The position numbers and the translations under genes were made by a program. The notes beneath the pieces were generated by a model. That model made no database searches and was not told the origin of the DNA. It worked only from the letters and a program-made list of their open reading frames with translations. A stretch of 43,279 nt of DNA from an uncultured bacterium (GTDB lineage: Bacteria; Cyanobacteriota; Vampirovibrionia; Gastranaerophilales; Gastranaerophilaceae): positions 1-43,279 of the forward strand of contig CACWZA010000021.1 in the NCBI GenBank assembly GCA_902765215.1. Reading direction: 5' to 3'. This document shows, one piece after another, positions 14,621 through 23,046 of this stretch (its first letter is position 1; the number at the start of each line of letters is the position of its first letter).

Positions 14621-17600
14621 CTATCCCATATTTTTGTTTTTGTCCATCATTTTCTTTGTATAAATCATATATTTTTTACATTCTTCATTGTCGGAATCAA
14701 GGTCATAGGCTTTTGAAAAATCAAGGTAAGCCTTTGGATAGTTTTGAACCTTTAAGTATGCCATCCCTCTGTTATAATATGCACTTGCATTTTCTGATGA
14801 GAGATTTATAACCTTTGTGCAGTCCTCGATTGCTCCGTCGTAATCTTTCAGTATAAATCTCAGCGCCCCTCTGTTTGTGAGTGCTCCGAGATGAGAACCG
14901 TTCAGGTAAATTGCTCTGTTGAAGTCCTTAAGTGCTGCTTCTCTGTCGTTTGTTTTGTATTCGATAACCCCGCGGTTATAGTATACATCTGCATCTGAAT
15001 GGCAAATCTTTGCGGCTTTATTTATATCCGCAAGTGCCTTTTTGATTTTACCCTGTTTTGAGAATAATAAACCTCTTGCCATATATGCCTGATAACATTG
15101 TGAATCGAAGTCTATTGCTTTGTTGTAATTAAGCATTGCTTCTTCTTCGTTATTAACGATTTCAAGCGCAACCCCTTTATTGAAATAGAATTTTGCATCA
15201 TCAGGTCTGAAAGAGATTGCTTTTGTGAAATCATAAATTGCACCGTTGTAGTCCTGCATTTCAAACTTTGCTATTCCTCTGTTATAGTATATGTCAGAAG
15301 AATTAGGTGAGAGTGAAAGCGCTTTTGTATAATCTTCAACCGCACCGCTATAATCTTTATCCTGCAGTTTAAGTAATGCTCTGCTGTTGTAACCTTTTAC
15401 ATAGGTTTCGTCTAAGGAAAGAACTTTTGTAAAATCTTTCAGTGCATTTTTTGTGTCATCCAGTTTTTCGTAAGAGTTTGCTCTTGCTATATAAGCATCT
15501 TTGAATTTATCATCAAACACGATACATTTTGAGAACGAGTTTACCGCACTCTTATAATCTTTAAGGTTATAGTAATCTGAGCCGATATTATAGAGTATTC
15601 TTGCATCGTGTTTATTTCCTTTTAGTATTTTTGAATAGTGTTCAATGGCTTTTTCGTATTCGTTTTGTTTTTCATACATCTTAGCCATTTTTTCGTGCGC
15701 ATCGGGATCTGCTCCGTTTATTTCCAAAAGCTGTTCGTAATCTTTCATTGCAGATTTTAAATCGTTCATTTTTTCGTAAGTAAATGCTCTGTCAATCAGC
15801 GCATCTTTTGATTTTGGATTAATTTCGAGTGCTTTGTTATAATAATTTATTGCGGCTTTATAGTCTTTTTTGTCCTCATAGCTGATATTTCCGCAGAGTA
15901 TGTAGGAATAATCTGACGGGTTAAGGTATAATGCGTGTTTTAAATCGTCTAATGCTCCATCTGAATCACCGAGGTTCTTTTTTGCAATTGCTCTTGTGTA
16001 ATACGCTTTTTCATACATTGGCTTAAATTCAAGTATCCATGTACATTCTTCTGCGGCTTCTCCCCACATACCTTTTTTCAGATAATAACTCGCTCTGTCG
16101 TAGTAAAGGTCAATATTTGTATTATTTTTTCTTATGCGGGCATTGATTAATCTGAGTTCTTTATCATCAAGTTTTTTCTCATCACTCTCTGCATCTGCGT
16201 GAGCATCTGTTTCTTCAGAGTTTGGGTTTTCGCTTGGTTCTTCCTGAGAGTCGTAAGTTTTTGCAACAGCATCTTTTTTATCTTTTTTTGAAATCAGGTC
16301 TTCAATTGAAGCAAATTCTGACGGGTCATGAGTTGTCATAGTAGTGTTATCATCAGTCGTTTTGCTGTTTTCATCAGAAAAATGCTGTGCAACATTTTTA
16401 TATTCCTGTTGTTCCAGTTCTTCAACCGAAGTGCCGCCTAAAATATCGTTTATAACGGAATCTCTTGTCGGAATAATATCAAACTCGTTTTCAGTAGTGC
16501 CTCTTTTTTTAGTCAGTTTTTCTTGTTTCTTTGCCAGTTTTTCGGCACGCTTTTTTGATTTGGCAAGTTGTTTATCCTGTTTGAGTTCTTCTTTTATTTC
16601 TTTCTTTTCTTGTTTAAGGGCGATTTTTTGTGCTTTCTTTTCTTCTTTTAAATTTATTTTTTCCTGTTTTCTGTCTATTTTAGCCTGTATTTTTTGTTCT
16701 TTTGCAGACTGTTTTTCCATACGTCTTGTTGCTTTTTTGATACTTTTCTGTTCAGCCTTAAACTGTTTTTCATCGTATTTCATCTGCTTAGCGGCTGTTT
16801 TCATCGTCTTTTTTTCTTTAACATCAATATCTTTTGTTAAAGAATCAGCCTCTGTTTTTTGTTTCTTTTGAGCAGGTGCTGACTGGACATTCTTGGTTTT
16901 TGCCGATGCAATCTTTTGTTCTTTTTGTTCAAGTTTTTGTTGTTTTTTGTATTCTTTGTATTCGGCTTTGTCGTCAAGTTTTGCTTGTTTTTCGGCTTTT
17001 TTCTCTGCTTTGGCAGCGGCTTTTTGGTCGATTTTAGCCTGCTTTGCAGTTTCTTTTTCTGCTTTTGCAGCAGCCTTTACATCTGCTTTAGCCTTTTTTG
17101 CAGCATCTCTGTCGGCTTGTTTGGCAGCTTTTTTGTCCAGCTTAGCTTGCTTTGATGCCGCTTTCTCTGCTTTTGCAGCAGCTTTTTTGTCCAGCTTTGC
17201 TTGTTTTGCCGCTTCTTTTTTTGCCTGTTTTTCAGCCTTTTTATCAAGTTTAGCCTGTTTTTTTTGTTCTTTTTCTATTGCTTGTTGGTTTTTTTTATTT
17301 ATTTTTTCTTGTTCTTTAGCGGCTTTTTTTTCTTTTTTTATGGCATTTTTGTACTCTTTATCCGCATTACTGATATCTGATGCGTATCCTGTTATTGTTT
17401 TTGATTTTTTTTTTGACTTTCCTGAAAGGTCTAATCTGTTCAGGATAATTGCATTATTTGATGCGGAATCAAAAACATTTTTGTCCATTTTTGTTTCGTT
17501 CCCTCTGATAATAGTATCAATTTTATCCTCTCTGGAAAGCCCTTCTTTATTTGTTATTTCTTGTTTTTCGGGTACCTGTATTCTCTCTGTGGAGTGTAGA

Positions 17601-17833
17601 TTTAAGTCAATTTCCTTTGGTACGGTTTTTATTTCAGGGAGTGCTTCTTTCTGTGCTTCAACCGTTTTAGCGTTGATAGAAGTAGGATTGTTCTGTTTTA
17701 CACTTGTTGCACAAGTCGATCTTTTAATGAAGTGATGGATATCACCAGAATTGTTCATTGTGCCTGATGCGAAACCTGTGTTACTGATGAATAATGCTAT
17801 CCCTAATATGATTATACTTTTTCTCTTTATCAT
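14621..17833 (-). CDS. Giant exported Lys/Ala-rich TPR protein
   Basis: A 1070-residue protein. Residues 1-~23 are a Sec signal peptide (basic start, IIILGIALFISNTGFA). Residues ~150-450 are a very long Lys/Ala/Glu/Gln segment of short repeats (QAKLDKKAAAKAEK-like), predicted as a single charged helix or coiled coil. Residues ~450-565 are an acidic linker. From ~570 to 1060 there are about fourteen tetratricopeptide repeats, several of the AYYNRGxAxxxxxDYxGAIxDxxKAI type. TPR arrays bind proteins, so an envelope scaffold spanning the periplasm or wall is a fair inference. It lies between a UPF0173 hydrolase (27 bp) and nadK (9 bp). Confidence 0.9.
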   Translation of the reverse strand: MIKRKSIIILGIALFISNTGFASGTMNNSGDIHHFIKRSTCATSVKQNNPTSINAKTVEAQKEALPEIKTVPKEIDLNLHSTERIQVPEKQEITNKEGLSREDKIDTIIRGNETKMDKNVFDSASNNAIILNRLDLSGKSKKKSKTITGYASDISNADKEYKNAIKKEKKAAKEQEKINKKNQQAIEKEQKKQAKLDKKAEKQAKKEAAKQAKLDKKAAAKAEKAASKQAKLDKKAAKQADRDAAKKAKADVKAAAKAEKETAKQAKIDQKAAAKAEKKAEKQAKLDDKAEYKEYKKQQKLEQKEQKIASAKTKNVQSAPAQKKQKTEADSLTKDIDVKEKKTMKTAAKQMKYDEKQFKAEQKSIKKATRRMEKQSAKEQKIQAKIDRKQEKINLKEEKKAQKIALKQEKKEIKEELKQDKQLAKSKKRAEKLAKKQEKLTKKRGTTENEFDIIPTRDSVINDILGGTSVEELEQQEYKNVAQHFSDENSKTTDDNTTMTTHDPSEFASIEDLISKKDKKDAVAKTYDSQEEPSENPNSEETDAHADAESDEKKLDDKELRLINARIRKNNTNIDLYYDRASYYLKKGMWGEAAEECTWILEFKPMYEKAYYTRAIAKKNLGDSDGALDDLKHALYLNPSDYSYILCGNISYEDKKDYKAAINYYNKALEINPKSKDALIDRAFTYEKMNDLKSAMKDYEQLLEINGADPDAHEKMAKMYEKQNEYEKAIEHYSKILKGNKHDARILYNIGSDYYNLKDYKSAVNSFSKCIVFDDKFKDAYIARANSYEKLDDTKNALKDFTKVLSLDETYVKGYNSRALLKLQDKDYSGAVEDYTKALSLSPNSSDIYYNRGIAKFEMQDYNGAIYDFTKAISFRPDDAKFYFNKGVALEIVNNEEEAMLNYNKAIDFDSQCYQAYMARGLLFSKQGKIKKALADINKAAKICHSDADVYYNRGVIEYKTNDREAALKDFNRAIYLNGSHLGALTNRGALRFILKDYDGAIEDCTKVINLSSENASAYYNRGMAYLKVQNYPKAYLDFSKAYDLDSDNEECKKYMIYTKKMMDKNKNMG

Positions 17834-17860
17834 AAATACCCCTGTTTAATTTGTTTTCCG

Positions 17861-18523
17861 TTATATTTCTATTGATTCTTCTATGTCGAGAACCAGTGGA
17901 TTTTTCCCTGTTCTTGTAATTTCTGATTTGAACTTATTAATATCAGCATTTATCTGAGGGAAAGTATTGTAGTGCATAGGAATGATTGAGTTTGCACCTA
18001 TCCACTTTGCCGCTGTTGCAGCATTTTCAATATCCATAGTGAAATGTCCGCCTATCGGTAAGATTGCAACATCAGGTTTGTAAACTTCCCCTAAAACCTT
18101 CATTTCAGAATTAAGGCATGTATCTCCTGCGTGGAAGATGCGTTTCCCTTCAATTTCAAAAAGGTAGCCGACAGGACATCCCGTATAAGTTCCGTCGTCA
18201 GATGAACTTGAATGGAAAGCGGGTAGTGCAATAGCTCTGCCCCAGTCGTAATTTATCCATCCGCCAAGAGAAATTCCGTTAACATTTACTCCATATCTTG
18301 AGCAGTATTTTGCAAGTTCAAATACAGCAGTAATTAATGCGCCCGTTTTCATTGCAATTTGAGGCGCTTTTCCCAAATGATCAGCGTGTCCGTGTGTTAC
18401 AAAGATATCTGTTACATTAGAAAAATCGTAATTTGGTGCTTTAACCAAAAACGGGTCAATGAGTATAACACCCTTTTCTGTCTGAATTTCAAACGCACTA
18501 TGCCCTAAATATGTTAACTTCAT
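17861..18523 (-). CDS. UPF0173 metallo-beta-lactamase-fold hydrolase
   Basis: A 220-residue MBL-fold protein. THGHADHLG gives the metal ligands His44, His46, Asp48 and His49. Other family blocks are LGHSAFEI near the start, HAGDT in the middle and IPMHYNTFP near the C-terminus. The UPF0173 (YtkL-like) group is a widespread cytoplasmic metal-dependent hydrolase whose substrate is not settled. A good ribosome binding site (AGGGGA) precedes the ATG. It is first in a probable operon with the TPR protein and nadK and is divergent from ribD. Confidence 0.92.
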   Translation of the reverse strand: MKLTYLGHSAFEIQTEKGVILIDPFLVKAPNYDFSNVTDIFVTHGHADHLGKAPQIAMKTGALITAVFELAKYCSRYGVNVNGISLGGWINYDWGRAIALPAFHSSSSDDGTYTGCPVGYLFEIEGKRIFHAGDTCLNSEMKVLGEVYKPDVAILPIGGHFTMDIENAATAAKWIGANSIIPMHYNTFPQINADINKFKSEITRTGKNPLVLDIEESIEI

Positions 18524-18568
18524 TAATATCCCCTGTGATAGTCTTTACCTAGTTAAATATTATCATTA

Positions 18569-18586
18569 TTTGTATTAAAATACAAA
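18569..18586. promoter_or_regulatory. Palindrome and -10 region just before ribD
   Basis: A perfect 18-bp palindrome TTTGTATT-AA-AATACAAA ends one base before the ribD ATG. It contains TAAAAT (18576-18581), a possible -10 box only 6 nt from the ATG. This would give a leaderless mRNA, consistent with the absence of a ribosome binding site. The palindrome could also be an operator. No FMN riboswitch fits the 64-bp gap. Confidence 0.4.
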
Positions 18587-18587
18587 C

Positions 18588-19652
18588 ATGCAAAAATATG
18601 AAGAGTTAATGAAAGAATGTATATCTCTTGCCAAAAAAGGTGTGGGCAGTACTTCGCCAAACCCTATGGTGGGTTGTGTTGTTTTGGATAAGAACGACAA
18701 TATTATTGCAAAAGGTTATCATCATAAATACGGGGAGAACCATGCCGAACGTGATGCTCTTTTAAAAATAAAAGACGGTAGTGACAGAGGCGGAACACTC
18801 ATTGTTAATTTAGAACCGTGTTCTCATTTTGGAAAAACCCCACCGTGTGCCGATTTGATAATTGAGCGCGGAATAAAAAAGGTTGTTATAGGATGCAGAG
18901 ATAATAACCCGAAGGTAAACGGCGGCGGTATCAGAAAACTGCAGGAGGCAGGAATAGAAGTTGTTGTCGGTGTTCTTGAGGATGAGTGTAGAAAGTTAAA
19001 CGAGGTGTTTTTTATGGATATTGAAAAGAATAGGATCTTTGTTGCCCTAAAAACTGCAACTACTCTTGATGGTAAAATCGCCACATCAAACGGCGATTCA
19101 AAATGGATAACTTCTGAAATTTCAAGAGCAAAAGCAAAAGAGATAAGACAATACTATGATGCCATATTAACTTCTTCATCAACGGTCATTGCTGATAATC
19201 CATATATGAACCATAAACTTAAAATAATTTTAGATAGAGAATTTAAGACAAAATTCAACTCTAATATATATGCTTCAGGAAACATAATTCTGGTTGTCGG
19301 GGACGGGGTTTCATTGGATAACCGGGATATCCCTGATAATGTCACGATTCTTCCTTGTTCAGTAAAAAACAATAAATTTGAATTAAATATTCTCTTGCCG
19401 CTTTTGTATGGAAAGGGTATAAAATCTCTCTTTGTTGAGGCAGGCGGAGTTTTGGAAGGCAGTTTTATAAAATACGGTTATGCTGATAAAATATATCAGT
19501 TTGTTGCTCCGAAAATTCTGAACGATAACAGCGGAAAATCTTGTTTTGACGGTGATAATATTTTGAAAATGGCTGATTCTAAGGTGTTTAAAATAGTAAG
19601 TACCGAAATGACAGGTGATGATCTTCTGCTTGTATACTCCCCAAATTATTAA
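18588..19652 (+). CDS. ribD: Bifunctional riboflavin deaminase/reductase
   Basis: A 354-residue two-domain enzyme. The N-terminal deaminase has HAE (52-54) and PCSH...PPC (Cys78, Cys87) for zinc. The C-terminal reductase begins near residue 145 (ALKTATTLDGKIAT) and has the ITSEISRAKAKEIR and FVEAGGVLEGSF blocks. It deaminates and then reduces the pyrimidine intermediate of riboflavin synthesis, using NADPH. Other rib genes are not in this window, so the pathway is dispersed. It starts 64 bp from the divergent MBL hydrolase and has no visible ribosome binding site. Confidence 0.97.
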   Translation: MQKYEELMKECISLAKKGVGSTSPNPMVGCVVLDKNDNIIAKGYHHKYGENHAERDALLKIKDGSDRGGTLIVNLEPCSHFGKTPPCADLIIERGIKKVVIGCRDNNPKVNGGGIRKLQEAGIEVVVGVLEDECRKLNEVFFMDIEKNRIFVALKTATTLDGKIATSNGDSKWITSEISRAKAKEIRQYYDAILTSSSTVIADNPYMNHKLKIILDREFKTKFNSNIYASGNIILVVGDGVSLDNRDIPDNVTILPCSVKNNKFELNILLPLLYGKGIKSLFVEAGGVLEGSFIKYGYADKIYQFVAPKILNDNSGKSCFDGDNILKMADSKVFKIVSTEMTGDDLLLVYSPNY

Positions 19653-19690
19653 CTCATATCCTATAAATAGTTGAGTTTTAGACATTATTG

Positions 19691-19717
19691 TAAAGTTTTG
19701 TAAATTGTTGCCGTCAT
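19691..19717 (+). promoter_or_regulatory. Sigma-28-type promoter, copy 3
   Basis: TAAAGTTT (19691-19698), 11 nt, then GCCGTCAT (19710-19717), 70 bp before the ATG of the 83-aa gene. This is the only plus-strand copy. The spacing equals that of copies 1 and 2. Confidence 0.75.
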
Positions 19718-19787
19718 ATTTTTTGACTTATTGTCGACAGTCATTAAATAACATATTGAAAGGTTTGATAAAAAAAGGTTTGATATT

Positions 19788-20039
19788 ATGGCAGGAATCG
19801 TGAGTTTACTAACTAAGGTGCTGGTACCAAGCACAAATAACGCAGCAGCAGTCGCAACAGCTGCTCAGGGTACAACAGTAAATGGTAATCCGTTCGGAAA
19901 TGCATACGGAAATCCGTTTGTAAGTCCGAGATCTTATTCAGGATATGCAAAAAACAGACCGGTAAGCGGTGGTTATTTTGCAGGTTACTACAACAATAAA
20001 CCAAATATTGTTGGTCAAAGATTATTTTTGGAAGTTTAA
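19788..20039 (+). CDS. 83-aa Asn/Gly-rich protein; sigma-28-type promoter
   Basis: An 83-residue protein beginning MAGIVSLLTKVLVPS, then an Ala/Thr-rich stretch, NPFG repeats (NGNPFGNAYGNPF), and a Tyr/Gly-rich half (GYFAGYYNN). It ends QRLFLEV. There is no cleavable signal peptide; the first 15 residues are a short amphipathic or hydrophobic helix. AAAGG lies upstream of the ATG. A sigma-28-type promoter and the following structured region with a terminator make this a single-gene unit. The NPFG element also ends the 144-aa protein. Function unknown; composition fits a small structural or secreted protein. Confidence 0.65.
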   Translation: MAGIVSLLTKVLVPSTNNAAAVATAAQGTTVNGNPFGNAYGNPFVSPRSYSGYAKNRPVSGGYFAGYYNNKPNIVGQRLFLEV

Positions 20040-20059
20040 CTAACCTAACTTAATTTAAA

Positions 20060-20175
20060 GGTAAAAACAGTCTCAGGTTTCCTCGTGGAAACAAAAGGGT
20101 GTGAATGTGTGTAGTTCCCACTCGGTGGGCAATAGATGGGTAATCCAACAGGTTAAAATCAATTAACAACAGAAT
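20060..20175 (+). ncRNA. Structured intergenic RNA region, possible sRNA or 3' UTR
   Basis: The gap after the 83-aa gene contains hairpins GTTTCC-TCGT-GGAAAC (20077-20092) and CCCAC-TCG-GTGGG (20117-20129), then a GGGTAATCC segment, ending in a terminator. It may be the 3' UTR of the small gene, a separate sRNA, or an attenuator for the downstream phosphohexomutase. I do not recognise a known riboswitch class. No independent promoter is clear. Confidence 0.35.
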
Positions 20176-20210
20176 CAAAAGCCGGCTCAACAGTCGGTTT
20201 TTCTTTTGAT
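20173..20210 (+). terminator. Terminator upstream of the phosphohexomutase
   Basis: AAAGCCGGCT pairs with AGTCGGTTT through two G-U pairs around loop CAAC, followed by TTTTTCTTTT. An outer AATCAAAA / TTTTGATT pairing extends the stem. The wobbles fit plus-strand RNA. Confidence 0.75.
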
Positions 20211-20243
20211 TATTATTCCTCTCTGCGTTATCTATATTTGCGG

Positions 20244-20249
20244 TATAAT
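20244..20249 (+). promoter_or_regulatory. -10 box of the phosphohexomutase operon
   Basis: TATAAT lies 31 bp before the ATG at 20281 and just after the terminator. No good -35 box is present. Confidence 0.45.
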
Positions 20250-20280
20250 TTTATTGATAACAGATGATTATGGAGAGATT

Positions 20281-22542
20281 ATGAATATAGAAGCGTCATG
20301 CGAATTAGAAAAGGAATTATTTAAAAATGTGTTTGATAAAACACCTGATTATATAAAGAATAACAAGTTAATGGACTTTTCCAATGATGGGGAATTTACA
20401 TTTACTTTGAAAAAGGAGCATTTGTATCCTTATGATGAAACAACAAACCCGGAAGGACTGAATTTGCTGGACTGGTTTGCTAACTACTCAAAAGAAGCAA
20501 AGGTTTCAACCGCAGGCATCAGAGGCCCGCAAAATATTTTATTCCCTCAGGATACAAGATTTCCGATTAACTTAGTCGGGATAGTTTTGGCAACTTTGGC
20601 AAAAGCTCTTGTTGTTAGAGAAAAATATGAAGGTAAAGAGATTATAAAACTTGTCGGAAGTGAAGTCAGATATAATTCGCAGTTATATTTAGACGCTATT
20701 GCAAGAATACAGGCAGCGCAGGGGATAAAAACCCTGACTCCGCAGGGCAGAAAAACTATTCCTATCTGGCTTGCATCATTTTTGGCGTTCAAACTTGATT
20801 TGGTCGGCGGTGAATATATTACCTCAAGTCATGGTATATCCGTTAAAACCGCAACTAAAGATTTAAACTCTCAGGGGAGTCAGTATCTCCCGGAAGAATC
20901 ATTAGAGTTTGTTAATAAGATACAAATGATTTTTGATAAGGTTGAAAAAGAAGGCAGTTATGAAATAAAAATATCTGCTAAGGATAACCCGTTGATTGAT
21001 GAATCCGTAATGACAAAACTTGAAGACGGTATAAACCTCTATGTTGATTATCTGAAAAATGGGGTTGCAGAAGATTTATCAAAACTTAAATCAATGGAAA
21101 ACAAAATTGTTATAGAAAGTGTCGGCGGTTGTGCATACAGAACACTAAGCCGTGTACTTGATAAACTCGGACTTTCTGATAAATTTGACTGGAACAATAC
21201 GGAAGAGGATCCGTTCTTCCACTCAATCGGAAAATATGATACAGATCCTAAGGGGAATAGAACTTTTTATGATTATTCCGTTGATGCAACCGTTTTGGCA
21301 AAAAGACCAAACGGTGAAAAGTATTTTCCTGTTATCGAATCACTTGATTATGACATAGTTTTGAGAGAATATCCTATCGGAACTGCTGTATTAATCACAG
21401 ACCCTGATCACGACAGACTGACTATTTGTGAAATAGAAAACGAAGGTAATATTCCTGCTTTGGAAGAAAACGGAATTTCTTATGTAAAATTGGATAACGG
21501 CAGAATATTAACTGTATTTACGGCAAATCAGGCATTTTTAATGCTGATGGATTATCGTGCAAAACAATTGAAACACTCTCACCGTTGGAATAATCACCCG
21601 AGATTTATGATTAAAACAACAGCGTCAGCGCTTTCCTGGGATGAATGGGCTAAGCACAACGGTGTTGCTGTTGTGAATGTTCCTGTCGGGTTTAAAGAAA
21701 TTGCAAACATAATGAAAAAGGTTGAGCTTCAGCTAAAGAACTCACCTGATAAATCTGTCAAAGTAGATGATGTATTCGGGAACACAATTGATTTGGGTAT
21801 TCAGCCTCGTTTAATCTTTGGCGGTGAAGAATCGGGCGGTATGATTATGGGTGCTGAAGATACGGTTAAATCGTTAACAGGCAGAGAAGCAATAGCAATG
21901 CGAGAAAAGAGTGCAACAGAGGCGATTATTGTCGCATCTTCTCTTATTGCGCAGTTAGAAGAAGAAAACAAAACACTTTCTCAGTATCTTGCAGATGTGT
22001 TTGAACATAACAATATCACTTCTTGTTTTGATACAAGAGAAGATATTGCCTACTACAACGAATCTGAGCCTGATATTGAAAAATTGAAACTTGCAAAAAC
22101 AGAGGGCGAAAAACAAAGAACAAAGAACGATTTGTTCTTCCTGTCTTTAGCAATAGGTGTATCTAAAGGGATAATGACACTTGATGATGCTATCCTTGTT
22201 CTCAATGATGCCTTCCCGGGGTTAGATTTTGAGAGCGTAACCGATATTAAATTTGTAGGTGACGGTACATATATCCAATTTAAGGATAAATATATCGAAA
22301 TCCGTCCGTCAGGTACTGATGCAAAAACAAAAGCATACGGCGGGGGTAAATCATACAAGGAAATTTGTGACTATGCCCGTATTTTGGGAAATTATTCAGG
22401 TGAAAGAACAGAACTTCACAGACAATTTATATCTGATGAGTTTTATAACAATGCAAAAGAAACAGCACTTGTTGATTATCTGAAATTTGTGGATAAAGAT
22501 GCAAATAATGAGGTATTTGTTATACCTGAATACAATTTTTAA
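20281..22542 (+). CDS. Alpha-D-phosphohexomutase (PGM/PMM family)
   Basis: The start at 20281 is set by GGAGAG 5 nt upstream and gives 753 residues. The four active-site loops are visible: phosphoserine loop TSSHG (181-185), metal loop DPDHDR (374-379), sugar loop GGEESGG (513-519) and phosphate loop RPSGT (674-678). The family interconverts hexose 1- and 6-phosphates via a phosphoserine. The Ser loop differs from the usual TASHNP, and the protein is longer than the common 450-580 residues, with extra segments between loops 1 and 2. The substrate (glucose, mannose or other) is not decidable. First of three genes; coaD follows after 9 bp. Confidence 0.88.
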   Translation: MNIEASCELEKELFKNVFDKTPDYIKNNKLMDFSNDGEFTFTLKKEHLYPYDETTNPEGLNLLDWFANYSKEAKVSTAGIRGPQNILFPQDTRFPINLVGIVLATLAKALVVREKYEGKEIIKLVGSEVRYNSQLYLDAIARIQAAQGIKTLTPQGRKTIPIWLASFLAFKLDLVGGEYITSSHGISVKTATKDLNSQGSQYLPEESLEFVNKIQMIFDKVEKEGSYEIKISAKDNPLIDESVMTKLEDGINLYVDYLKNGVAEDLSKLKSMENKIVIESVGGCAYRTLSRVLDKLGLSDKFDWNNTEEDPFFHSIGKYDTDPKGNRTFYDYSVDATVLAKRPNGEKYFPVIESLDYDIVLREYPIGTAVLITDPDHDRLTICEIENEGNIPALEENGISYVKLDNGRILTVFTANQAFLMLMDYRAKQLKHSHRWNNHPRFMIKTTASALSWDEWAKHNGVAVVNVPVGFKEIANIMKKVELQLKNSPDKSVKVDDVFGNTIDLGIQPRLIFGGEESGGMIMGAEDTVKSLTGREAIAMREKSATEAIIVASSLIAQLEEENKTLSQYLADVFEHNNITSCFDTREDIAYYNESEPDIEKLKLAKTEGEKQRTKNDLFFLSLAIGVSKGIMTLDDAILVLNDAFPGLDFESVTDIKFVGDGTYIQFKDKYIEIRPSGTDAKTKAYGGGKSYKEICDYARILGNYSGERTELHRQFISDEFYNNAKETALVDYLKFVDKDANNEVFVIPEYNF

Positions 22543-22551
22543 GGAGGTATT

Positions 22552-23034
22552 ATGGAAAATAAAAATCAAAAAATAGCCATTTACCCCGGAAGCTTTGATC
22601 CTATTACTTTAGGGCACTTAGATGTGCTGAGAGACGGGGCAAAGATGTTTGATAAGGTTATAATCGCTGTTGCGGAAAATTCTGCAAAGACAGGCATGTT
22701 TTCTGTTGAGAAACGGAAAGAGTTAATAAAAGAAAGCGTAAAGGATATCCCTAATGTCGAAGTTGACAGTTTTGAGGGGTTGACGATTGAATATGCCAAA
22801 AAGAAGGGCGCGACTATTTTGCTCAGAGGCCTAAGAGCTGTTTCTGATTTTGAGTATGAAATGCAGTTATCTCAAAACAACAGAGCCCTGTGCGAAGATA
22901 TAAAAACTGTGTTCCTTATTACAAGACCTGAGTACAACTTTATTTCATCAAGTGCTGTAAAAGAGATACTGAACAATGGCGGTGATGTTTCAAAATTTGT
23001 TCCGTCTGAAATTGTCGGAATGTTGAAAAAATAA
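22552..23034 (+). CDS. coaD: Phosphopantetheine adenylyltransferase
   Basis: A 160-residue nucleotidyltransferase. YPGSFDPITLGHLDVL contains the TxGH motif (19-22). RGLRAVSDFEYEMQ and ISSSAVKEI are the other conserved blocks. It adenylates 4'-phosphopantetheine to dephospho-CoA, the penultimate CoA step. It has an excellent ribosome binding site (AAGGAGG). It sits between the phosphohexomutase and tcdA in an evident operon. Confidence 0.98.
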   Translation: MENKNQKIAIYPGSFDPITLGHLDVLRDGAKMFDKVIIAVAENSAKTGMFSVEKRKELIKESVKDIPNVEVDSFEGLTIEYAKKKGATILLRGLRAVSDFEYEMQLSQNNRALCEDIKTVFLITRPEYNFISSSAVKEILNNGGDVSKFVPSEIVGMLKK

Positions 23035-23046
23035 GGGAGAGCCGTT

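Noticed and set aside
16344-17735. Hydrophobic Phe/Cys/Ser-rich plus-strand frames of 175-280 residues
   Set aside because: Antisense of the Lys/Ala-rich rod of the TPR protein, so the composition is an artefact.
18524-18587. FMN riboswitch before ribD
   Set aside because: The gap is only 64 bp and has none of the conserved RFN-element segments.
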